Origin: Patiria miniata
Taxonomy: Eukaryota > Echinodermata > Asteroidea > Valvatida > Asterinidae
Length of the DNA stretch: 64,000 nucleotides
Reading direction: 5' to 3'
Assembly (NCBI RefSeq): GCF_015706575.1
Contig: NW_024037074.1
Coordinates: forward strand, 3,782,001 to 3,846,000
Both the position numbers and the translations under genes were made by a program. How positions within the stretch are numbered: the first letter of the stretch is position 1; the number at the start of each line of letters is the position of its first letter. The notes beneath the pieces were generated by a model. It was not told where the DNA came from. It searched no databases and was given only the letters and a program-made list of their open reading frames with translations. This document shows positions 39,970-49,269 of the stretch, piece by piece.

Positions 39970-40718
39970 GTAAGTCGTATAATAGATAAGATTCGGTTTC
40001 ATTTGACGTTTGAAATGGGAGTGCTTTGTTCAAGACGGACTGTTGCAGAAGTTTGATCGTCTTGATTTCCGACGTCTTAAAAGGCGTTACTCACTCTGGA
40101 CGTCTTAGACTGTAATTCCTTAAAGTTCTCTTTGTATGATTTCCCATTTTCTTTAAACGGTGACTATTAGGACCTTAGGAATTGATGACCATTCGTACAT
40201 GGATTATGAATCTTTTGCTCTTACTTCTTTTTTTTTGGTGAAAAGAAATAAGAACAGATGCGAAAAGACCCATCACTACATCCCTTTACCGACACGTGCT
40301 AACTCACATCCCACACAAAACTGTCTCTTGAGGGCGCTATAGCCGGCCCTTACTTCGTTTTAATCCCGAGTACCGACCAAGTCAGACAGACGTTGGAAAA
40401 CACCGTTAAATCCAGGGGTGGGCTTGGCCGAGGGGCCTGAAGACAATCTCGTCTCCCTGATCTTATTTTCTATCAATAGTCGGAGCAACAGTTCCCACGC
40501 CATGTCAGATTTTCGAAATAAGGTAGAATAAAATCAATTTACAATGCAGACCTTTGTTAATCCCACCCAATTTTATCCCCATTTTTGTTCTGCTCCAGAC
40601 GGCCGTGTTTCTGGCTCGTACCAGCAGCACTATGAACCCGTTCTGCTACGCCGCTGTCAACCCCCTCTATCGGCAGTATTTCCTCAAGATCGTCTGCGCC
40701 AAGAACAGGCGGGAATAA
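38896..40718 (+). CDS. Class A GPCR, muscarinic-receptor-like, copy 2
   Basis: Exons 38896-39969 and 40599-40718 join in phase 0 to 397 aa. TM1 holds GNAS (N44), TM2 AD (D72), TM3 ends with LDRYFSVAYPI (DRY 122-124), TM5 has Pro201, TM7 has NPFCY. Cys98 and Cys179 can form the usual TM3-ECL2 disulfide. Position 3.32 is Gly105, not Asp; TM6 reads SIMVSGLPWAI, so 6.48 is Gly and 6.44 Ile. It shares its N-terminus (TPPIDPPAR.GWPLPVQIVF) and TM7-helix 8 with copy 3, and is more distant from copy 1. It lies 5.3 kb upstream of copy 3, start to start. The resemblance to muscarinic receptors is real but distant; histamine-like or other amine-type labels are equally possible. Confidence 0.9.
40599..40718 (+). 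CDS. GPCR copy 2, exon with TM7
   Basis: It encodes TAVFLARTSSTMNPFCYAAV and NPLYRQYFLKIVCAKNRRE, then TAA. It is almost identical to the matching exon of copy 3. Confidence 0.9.
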   Translation, partial: TAVFLARTSSTMNPFCYAAVNPLYRQYFLKIVCAKNRRE

Positions 40719-41581
40719 TGCTGAATTTATCCGTTACAAGTCACGCAGAAGTCTAGGTATCAAGACCAACACTTCGGTCAACCATCACCCAATCATTTTT
40801 TGGCCAAACAAAATGCTTAACAGCACCGTCATTATATAAAAAAGAGGCATTTATATTGTCTGTGTAAGCGTTGGTTGGTTGTTTTGTATTTTTAACATCT
40901 AATGATAATGTTTGGAAACATTAATAACCATTCTTTATTTTTGCAAAGTTGGCCTTCCATAGTTTGCGAACACGTAGTTGGCAAAAAGTGCCAATAAATT
41001 TCACATTAGGCCTAATCGAAGCGAAAATAACTTTGATTTTATCTAAAAACTACAGATTATAAAAATTCAATGTTTGAGTTATAATGCACATGAAAATGTT
41101 TGTCAATATCCCTGGATCTGAGTCATGTTTGTACCAAAACAATTACATCGTTACAGCGCCCTCTTTCGTTAAAAAATGACATATTGTTAGCGATGTATAC
41201 ATACAGCTAGCATTATTTGGGGGATCTGTAGTAGCACAGGGCAAATTATACAAACAGAAATACTGGCCAAGAGTGAAATTTGTATCCTGTCGTTATGTTA
41301 TTGTTAGGAATTGCTATAAGTGGTTCGGTTCATTCTCAACACATTAGCCGTCCTTGCCATAGTTAAGTAACTGTCCTTGCACACTGGCTCTTAATATTAA
41401 TGATAAAATCAAAATTGATATTTCATCCAAATAAAATTGTAGACGCGTATGAACTGATAAAGGCCTTGTGATTACTTCCACCAATTACTTATAAGTCAGT
41501 TCACAAAAAAGGAATGAAGAATAACAAAGTAGTGCCCTTATCAAAGTTCATTTGTAACCAGTAAGCAACTGTACTGCATTC

Positions 41582-42250
41582 AGCAAGTGACCCTAGGGGT
41601 GCACACCGGTAAATAGGCCTAAATCCATCCGCCGAGCTCATGAATAAAAAATACCCTCAAAATATTCTATATTAGAGAGTTCTGAGCGCCGTAAAATGGG
41701 GGAATTGAAGAGATATGGTAATGAACCTCTGGCCCGGACTTGGGGCTTCCAATGCTGAGCAATTTGGATGCTATTGGGCTCGAAAGTGGCGCTATTTTGC
41801 CATGTTGTGGAGGGATCGTTTTTCAAGATGGCTACTTTTCCTTTTTGGGGAAAATAGGGGTCGTCTTCTTTGGGTGAGAATATCTCGAAAAGTCAATGGT
41901 CAACCCACCAAAAAATGAAAAGAAAACGAAAGATGACATGTTGATCATCATTTTTCTGTGCAGCTTGAATACTTGTGAGAGTTCTGAGTATTTTTAAAAG
42001 AATGTTGAAGTATGGGCATTTAGCACTAGTGTCTATGGGAATTTATTTGCAGGGTTGCATCCCTAGCTGTCCAGGGCAAAAACACGTATCTGCAAAACGC
42101 TCGCGGTTCGCGAACGGTCATGCCCGATTTCAAATCGGGACCCGCAGGCAATGGGCCACATCGGAAGGACACGCTCTCCAAGCTGAAGAAGAACCAGGAG
42201 AAGTTTCTGCGCACCTTGACTCCCAAGTTTCATATCCGTCATGATGTCAG
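41582..42250 (+). pseudogene. Fragment of a fourth GPCR copy, interrupted by a repeat
   Basis: 42061-42250 matches the end of intracellular loop 3 and the start of TM6 of copy 3 (GSRTVMPD.KSG, LSKLKKNQEK, LRTLTP). Relative to copy 3 it lacks one codon in the KKAL stretch and has a one-base insertion in the start of TM6, so the frame is lost; there is no TM1-TM5 or TM7. About 15 bases at 41582-41596 match the adjacent loop sequence of copy 3 (14 of 15), separated from the rest by a 464-bp repeat that also occurs near 55 kb. This suggests the repeat landed inside an already decaying gene copy. The left limit is uncertain. Confidence 0.75.
41597..42060. repeat. Dispersed repeat (second copy at about 54992-56023)
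   Basis: This unit starts near GTAAATAGGCC and ends in TTGCA. A diverged second copy lies at about 54992-56023, where it is split by a 566-bp TA-flanked MITE. Here it sits between two copies of CCCTAG (41591-41596 and 42061-42066), a candidate short target duplication. The other copy is bounded by CACCCAGTA and CACCCAATA. Confidence 0.6.
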
Positions 42251-43513
42251 GTCAATCATTCCCCTCCCTCCTACCCATAAACAGCAATGCGCTTGCGGAA
42301 TAAACCATAAAGTCACGCCACGCCGTTTTCACCATTTGAAACTTTTAAAATGCCATTATATAGTTTCAAAGAAATTTCTTTATTGGAAGCCTAAATTAAA
42401 TTACAAAATGTGCATTGGTCCAGTTTTGAACTGACGTGATATTGAAATGAAAACCAATTAAATTGCTTTTATTTAAGAGCGACAGTCGTGTCGACCGCAA
42501 ATTTAATTCTGAATCTGAAATTGTTTTTTTTTATCAATTTAAACTGAGTTCTCTTTTTTATATTTGAATTTCTTTTTGATACAAGACTGATTTTTTTTTT
42601 TTTTTGGGGGGGGGATATGGTTCACTGCGTTATACGCGTAATGTCTGAGTGGCTGCACGCCATTTTTCCATACAGTTCCGGCATGATCCCGAGGGCGCCC
42701 TCTCCCGAGGATGCATATTCGTAGATATTCGTGCCTTTTTATTTAGTTACACAGGCCTTAATAAAAACAGAAAGGTTTTGAAAAACGAGCTTTATTACAA
42801 AGAAAGAAAGGCATTTTAATCCCCTTCGCAGTCCAAATCCCAGTGAGACCCTGTTGTTTCCTCTCATTTATCTTTGTTTGTTTGTTTGTTTACTTCCAAG
42901 CACCACAATGAAAATAGAAAGACATCTCATTTTTGAGGAAAACACAGGGTTGCAGATGGTGGATTCCAATCGAGAGCCGAAGCGTGTACGAGGCCTGGCT
43001 CCTTAATTATTACATTAATAATTCCTTACAAAATCAGAAAACAAAAGAGAATATAAGCTACATGTGCAAGGATTTTCTTACGACACATAAAAGTTTACTT
43101 ATTCTGGACTTTGTTGTCTAAAAAGGGCATGTGATGCATGCAATTGACTAATTAGGGATTGGAATGTCATGGGAAAAAATCGCCCTCTGCCCATGGGCCT
43201 AATTTTATAATAGTGTGTCAATTTACCTAACAAGGCCTTAGAATACGCCATACTAGAGAAAGCATGGTTCACAGTTGAATAGGAGCCTCTGAGTAATTTC
43301 ATTCGCTTCTGGAAAATTCTCAACCATTGCTCTTATTAACCGAGTCGTGGAACACAAGAACTATATCTAACAAAAGAAGAGGCGTTCCACATACAATCTC
43401 GAATTAAATAACCCATATACTGGCGGACAAATTCGATAGTGTCTCCGATTTGCCTTTTGTTGACGACACTGGCCAAGTGTGGAGTTAAATAGCGACCAAT
43501 TTTGATACCTACT

Positions 43514-43519
43514 TATAAG
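43514..43519 (+). promoter_or_regulatory. Candidate TATA box and leader exon, GPCR copy 3
   Basis: TATAAG is followed by a leader with CATTGGTAGC that ends at 43608 before GTAAGT; the matching acceptor is at 44051-44052. The 5' UTR after it carries an 18-bp tandem duplication (GAAGTCTTCTAACTGCCA twice) that copy 2 lacks. Confidence 0.55.
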
Positions 43520-44162
43520 CAAGTGCTGGCACAACAGCAGTTCATCCTGCGAAAGGTGTTACACCTGACACATTGGTAGCTCCTGCTATTGCTAGACCTG
43601 TATAGTTGGTAAGTCCAACATTTCTTTGATGTTGCCACACTTCTAATCAAAACAGAAATGACTTCGTCTTATACAAAGTTGACGTTTGAACTGATATTGC
43701 ATTTAATAAATGGCGTCAAGTCTGGCAATGTTTCATTATTTAACTCATCACAAAACGGCGATCAAGTCGATCGTAACGGCTAACAAAGTAGGGATTTTTT
43801 GCATTTCAAACTGTATACTAGTTAAGTAAAAAAAAAAGTGTAAAATGATTTGAAGAAATCTTGCTACCAACTCTGCTACCAGCACCAACAATCATCAAAA
43901 TTATATTTAACCTTTTTTGCAAATTCTCAAAGTTCAGAGCAATGTGTGGCATCTTCTTTATTGTGGTGTAACACAGAAACATGTTTCTTCGATTCATTTT
44001 TTTTCTGTCGTGATCGTTCATTTTCCGGCTCTTTTTGATATTTTGGTATCAGATCAGCTATCGAATAGAGACTACCGTGAAGTCTTCTAACTGCCAAGAA
44101 GTCTTCTAACTGCCATAAGGTAAACTCGTCAGGCCTAAGGTGAACCCTAGTTGATCTTTGGT

Positions 44163-45239
44163 ATGGATGCAAGTACAAACATCACTTCAACACCGCCCAT
44201 CGATCCTCCTGCAAGATCAGGCTGGCCCCTGCCCGTACAGATCGTCTTCGGTGTCATAGCCAGCGGAGCGACTCTCGTTACTCTCCTGGGTAACGCCTCC
44301 GTGGTTCTCGCCTTCACCCGCACCCGTCGTCTGCACACCTACGCCAATATCTACATCGTCAGTCTAGCCCTAACCGACTTTTTCGGCGAGTTTTCAGCCG
44401 TCCCACTTCGCCTTAACTGGGTGCTTGGGTACTGGCCCGACGGCCTGGGAGACATCGGTTGCACTGCGCGCAACTGGTCAGGCACATACTTTTACCACCT
44501 GGGTTACTTGTTAGTTTTGGTCATTTCGCTTGACCGGTATTTCTCAGTGGCCTACCCCATTAGGCATCTGACCTACCGCTCGACCAAAGTTGCTCTGTGT
44601 GTTATTTCTGGAGCTGTCGCCATCGTGATCGTTCTGTGGACCCCGTTTTTTACCTATTGGGAATTTGTTTACGACGGGGACTTCAGACGAGTGCAAGGTC
44701 TGTGCTACCCTCTTTACCTAAGTAACATTTACGTCACTGTAGGCGCGATTTGCACCCAAACATGGCTGCCGATCCTGTTGATGGTGACCGTCTATGTGAA
44801 GGTGTACCGCATAGCCCGAGGTGCCATTTCCAGAAAGACGATTCGAATATCGGAAAGCAAAGCAATGACATCCGCGTCAAGTAACGCAGGTCTGGAGAGC
44901 GTCGACATAAAAATCTGCGAAACAGCAGCTCGGGTAAATCCCTCCTTTGAACCCGACGATAAAGATTTAGCAAGCGACCCTAGCAGTTCTGGACAGAATC
45001 GCGTATCGGCAAACGCTCATGGCTCGCGAACGGTCATGCCCGATTCAGAATCGGGAATCGCAGACAACGGGCCAATTCGGAAGGAGGCACTCTCCAAGCT
45101 GAAGAAGAATCAAGAGAAGAAGGCACTGCGTACCCTGACTCCCATCTTCATATCCTTCATGGTGTCTGGTCTACCCTGGGCCATCATTGCTATCGTCTAT
45201 GTCTTTTGCCAAACATGTTCACCGACCATTGTAAATGAG
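44163..45239 (+). CDS. GPCR copy 3, exon with TM1-TM6
   Basis: 359 codons ending at GAG/GTAAGT. Retention of the intron would add only ten residues before a stop at 45267-45269. Confidence 0.9.
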
Positions 45240-46543
45240 GTAAGTGGCTGTTTGCCTGAGACCTATTGACGTCACGCTTTGGTTACATGTGCGCTTTCCC
45301 ATGTGGTAGACGGTCCCTACTTCGTCTGGCGTCCCGACTTCGCTCCCATAGGAAAGCGCATATGTAAACAAAGCTATTGCGTCATTAGGTCTCAGGTCTA
45401 TTCTCCTCTCTCAATAACCTTTTTACCAGCGCAACAATTTTGTTTTAATACAACAATATGGTGGAAGCAGACGATCATGTAGATAGAACATTTCTCCCAG
45501 TTAAAAAGTGGAGGGAACATACCCTTTCCGGGATTTACATCCTTTTGTGATTGTTATCGGGTGTTTTTTTTTTTTTTTTGGAGGGGGGAGATAAACATCA
45601 ACATAATGTCCGCGAATCGATACCGAGAATCAACCTTCCACCTAGACCGACTCTTGAGGGCGCTTACCAATAATTACGAAACTTTTCAGACACCGACAAA
45701 TTCAGAGAGACGCTACCACATAAATAAGTACATGTTTATGAAAATATAGAGGTATAAATAGTGCCCTAATGTGTTTTAGGGCCGATGTCTTCCGTAGGTT
45801 TTAACACCAAATAATCAAATCCGGAGCTTCTCGAAAAATTGCCAATTTCAAAAGGAACAACTTTTGATGCTGTTGTACCCTGATTCCTAAACGGAAAATA
45901 CAACATTTGCAAACATCAACAGAACAAAATGACCAAGTTATCACGAAATTCCTTAGGGAATGTTTAAAGCATCCTGTGAAATAGTGACTCCTGGTGTGCT
46001 GAAATTTTCAAGAAAAACTTTTTTCCAACACTGGTTGGCCGACCAGCGTTGAAAACAACTTTTGTTTCTTCAAAAACTGCTACTAATTGTTCATATTTAG
46101 TTATTCCGCATTTTTTCTCAATTGATTACACACCTGTGAAGGGGTAAAAGCCTGCTAGACTAATTCCCCGACCTTACATTTCCCAAGGTGTATAAATTGC
46201 TCCGTTTCATCTTCAGTGGGGTCTGGAAACCAGACTACAAGAACATGATTGGTTTTCTCGGTTTTTCCAGCATCTACAAGCCCAAAACGTAAAACAATTA
46301 GTTTGACAATATTTACTATAACATACTGATCCTCCAAATCCATTTATTTCTGAAAATTGCAGGAAAGCAAATGTTTTACATTCCCTTTATCCTTCTCCCG
46401 TTTTTGTTCTGCTCCAGTCGGCAGTGTTTCTGGCTCGTACCAGCAGCACCATGAACCCGTTCTGCTACGCCGCTGTCAACCCCCTCTATCGGCAATATTT
46501 CCTCAAGATCGTCGGCGCCAAGAACCGTCGGAAACAACGATGA
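44163..46543 (+). CDS. Class A GPCR, muscarinic-receptor-like, copy 3
   Basis: Exons 44163-45239 and 46418-46543 join in phase 0 to 400 aa. Landmarks: an N-glycosylation site NIT near residue 6 of the extracellular tail, GNAS in TM1, DRYFSVAYPI after TM3, LPILLM with the TM5 Pro, KKALRTLTPIFIS before TM6 and NPFCY in TM7. Position 3.32 is Gly. TM6 reads SFMVSGLPWAI, so it keeps Phe 6.44 but has Gly at 6.48. The C-tail is short (about 20 residues after NPLY), with KNRRKQR and no clear palmitoylation Cys. The ATG at 44163 aligns with copy 2. The intron carries a small palindromic MITE just after the donor. Confidence 0.9.
45252..45392. mobile_element. Small palindromic MITE in intron of GPCR copy 3
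   Basis: CTGAGACCTATTGACGTCA faces TGCGTCATTAGGTCTCAG, with GCGCTTTCC and GGAAAGCGC inside. It starts about 12 bases after the splice donor. Confidence 0.75.
46418..46543 (+). CDS. GPCR copy 3, exon with TM7
   Basis: It encodes SAVFLARTSSTMNPFCYAAV and NPLYRQYFLKIVGAKNRRKQR (split here at NPLY), then TGA. The acceptor tgctccAG is the same as in copy 2. Confidence 0.9.
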   Translation, partial: SAVFLARTSSTMNPFCYAAVNPLYRQYFLKIVGAKNRRKQR

Positions 46544-46778
46544 TTTTGTTTTTCCAATCATAGTGAATTATTAGCTATGTATGCCCACGCGGACCGTGAG
46601 TAGGCCTACCATCACTGTACCTTAACCGAGCGGTGAGGGCGTGCTTTCCTGCCTCCCTTCCAAGCACAGTCACAGTCGTAAAGAGTAACACATTTCACTC
46701 GTGAAGTTATCGTTAGTACTTTCCGTTGTAGATTTAATTCACAATGAATTGGCTTTCCATTTGCGTTTTTCTTTTCTA

Positions 46779-46784
46779 AATAAA
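46779..46784 (+). terminator. Candidate poly(A) signal, GPCR copy 3
   Basis: AATAAA lies about 235 bases after the stop codon of copy 3. For copy 2 the nearest AATAAA is much further (41430-41435). Confidence 0.35.
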
Positions 46785-46895
46785 ATTAGAAAACCCTGCC
46801 TCGGTACACTACCGCAAAACTTTAGTTATTAGCGAATTCAAGGAAATAAGGAAATCGTCTTCGAGGCGGATAAGGCATGGTTTTCACAGTCTTAA

Positions 46896-47413
46896 AGTGT
46901 TCATGCAATTTAATTTCTTAAATCCTCGAAAATGCACATTTTGTCTCATTTTGAAGGGGTTTTAGGTGCCTTTTTCGTTTTTATGCTTATGCAAATTTCC
47001 ATATTCATGAGCAAAACTATGATGTCATTCTGGACAGAAACCTCAATGTTACAGCTATTTCAGTACAAAAAGTTGCTAGACGTTTGGAAATGTTGCTGTC
47101 ATACAATTCTTTTCTTTGCTGATTCGTTGTTGTGGAAGTACACGGCAGTAAAATGAGTAAAATGCCAATGAGCAACCTTTTCTCGCATGCTTACAATAAG
47201 GGAATTCGGGTTCACAATTTGAACAGAAAAACCCCACAGCTACAGCGCCCCCAGTTGTCCGAACAAAAATGGATTTACAAAAAGTTTAAAGAAGTGCACT
47301 TTTCATTAAAATTTACCAAAAAGGGATACCAAATAGTTTTCATATGCCTACATTTAAGATAAGTAGAAATGAGTAGAAAATGTGTCATTAGAAACATTCA
47401 TCGCATAGACCCT
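46896..47413. mobile_element. TTAA-flanked MITE, uninterrupted copy
   Basis: TTAA lies outside both ends (46892-46895, 47414-47417). The sequence is the inverse of 14042-15203 without the SINE, for example ACCTCAATGTTACAGCTATT and GGGTTCACAATTTGAA. Confidence 0.75.
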
Positions 47414-47417
47414 TTAA

Positions 47418-47812
47418 TGCAAATCACGTAATGCACGTTGCAAATTGAAATCACCAATTACGCAGTACAAATCTATTAGTGGTTGCAGTGCCGAAAGAGG
47501 ACATAGGGAGATAGTTACACTGCTAGGTAACCTCTACATTGAGACCGAGTGAGGCCCGTATGGTAGCGCTGAAATCTGCACAGTGAAGTGACGTATCCGT
47601 AATTAAGCAGCATCCTTAAATCACGTAATGCACGTTGCAAATTGAAATCACCAATGACGCAGCACAGATCTATCAGTGGTTGTAGTACCGAAAGAGGATA
47701 TAGGAAGATAGTTACCCTGCTAGGTAACCTCTCGTATTGTAACCGAGTGAAGTATGGTATCGCTGTAATCTGCACACAGTGAAGTGACGTATCCGTATTA
47801 AGCAGCATCCTT
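47418..47812. repeat. 197-bp tandem duplication
   Basis: Two head-to-tail copies, split near 47613/47614, share AATCACGTAATGCACGTTGC, GTTAC.CTGCTAGGTAACCTC and GTGAAGTGACGTATCCGTA. They directly abut the TTAA of the preceding MITE. Confidence 0.85.
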
Positions 47813-48677
47813 AATAATGGAAAGTGAGCATAATTATAGACGCACCCTATACACATCGTATGTGATTGACGTGAACCGTTTTGCTTATACCCGGTTATCT
47901 TGAACTTAGGACGCCAGCTGTTGACTATAAAGTAAAGTCATTTGGAGAAAAAAATGGCGGAAATGGTACAAAATGTTCCGTGACGTAAACTACCAACACT
48001 TGTTTCCATGATTATTGGATGTAGTGATAACGTGATGCCGAGTTTTGGTAAACTGTTCTTTTGCAGCTGGCATGCACTGCATTCACATGTAAAATCACCT
48101 TTAAACATGGCTGGCTAAACAATATTTAAATTTACTTCAAAAAGCGGGGGAAGAAATATGAGAAAGATTTTTGCCGGTCAGTATCCGACAGACGTGACAA
48201 CACAGAAGACTGGTCTACAGCTCGGAAAGTGCTGACATATTATCCATATTTCATAGCGAACTACAGCAGTTAAGGGCTTTTGATCGGTCCAACCACGCCT
48301 CGTGTTGTCGCTTTATCCCTGCAAATCCATTAGTATGAAGCTTAATTTTCTCGTTTAGATCTGGTCTTAGATTGCCTCAAGGGACGTAATTCAAGACGGT
48401 GTCTCAGAGACATAGTTCCACCGGGACGTAATAATCTCTTTAAAGATGCGATTGAGCTGTATAGTTTCAGATAGGCCCGTCTCGTTGTACATGTATTTCC
48501 GAAATGAACAATTTAATGTCAAGGAATCGAACGAGTATACGAAGGATCATAAGCGAGAAGAGGCGGTGCTCCCCTAAGTGAATGGTATTGCTAGAAACTC
48601 TAAACCGATTAATTCGCTCGGAAGAGTTAAAACCCTTGCTTCAGATTTCCTCGGCTCTTTCTACGTATTTTACATGC

Positions 48678-48679
48678 AC

Positions 48680-48710
<31 letters not shown>

Positions 48711-48760
48711 CAACACAGTTTTTATATAGCGCATCACACCAAGGTCTCAATGCGCTTCAC
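48678..48760 (-). mobile_element. LINE or SINE 3' tail with (TTA)n
   Basis: Minus strand: GTGAAGCGCATTGAGACC, GCGCTATATAAAAACTG, then a (TTA)n run, a 3' end common to invertebrate LINEs and their SINEs. Confidence 0.6.
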
Positions 48761-48880
48761 AGGAAACAACAATTAAAAGCAATTAATGGAACAGGACTTC
48801 ACAGGAAACAACAATTAAAAGCAATTAATGGAACAGGGCTTCACAGGAAACAACAATTAAAAAGCAATTAATGGAACATC
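48750..48880. repeat. Three tandem units of about 43 bp
   Basis: CTTCACAGGAAACAACAATT then AAAAGCAATTAATGGAACAG, three times. The first unit overlaps the end of the LINE/SINE tail, so the array seems to have grown from it. Confidence 0.8.
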
Positions 48881-49039
48881 TCTCCCAATTTTTATTTAAA
48901 ATGAAAAACAAATGCAGCGTGGAGTGGATCTTTTAAATTCCCACGGGATTCATGCAGTGTGAATCAAAATTCAGCTCACAAGAACGACGAGACAGAAAAT
49001 AATGCTTGACATTTATCGAGTTGTAGGATTACATGTATG

Positions 49040-49260
49040 GCATAAATACTTGACTTGACTTACTTACTTGACTTAAATGCTCAGTCCCATGGGACCCTTG
49101 CGCTCCCCTGTTGTAGACAACCACGAATGCCCTCACGGTGAGATGCTCGGCGTTCGACTGTTGCTATAGGAAGGCCGGTGTCCTCACGGATTTGTGAGAT
49201 CCACTTCTTTGGAGGTCTGCCACGAGGTCTTGGGTTCGTGAAGTCCTGCCGGTATGCTCT
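49040..49260 (-). mobile_element. LINE C-terminal fragment with (CAAGT)-type tail
   Basis: Minus strand reads RGRPPKKWISQIREDTGLPI then ERRASHREGIRG and a stop at 49081-49083. RGRP.K.W...I..D is the usual C-terminus of RTE-type LINE polyproteins. A CAAGTAAGTAAGTCAAG tail follows. Only the last 50 or so residues are present. Confidence 0.6.
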
Positions 49261-49269
49261 AGTCATAAA

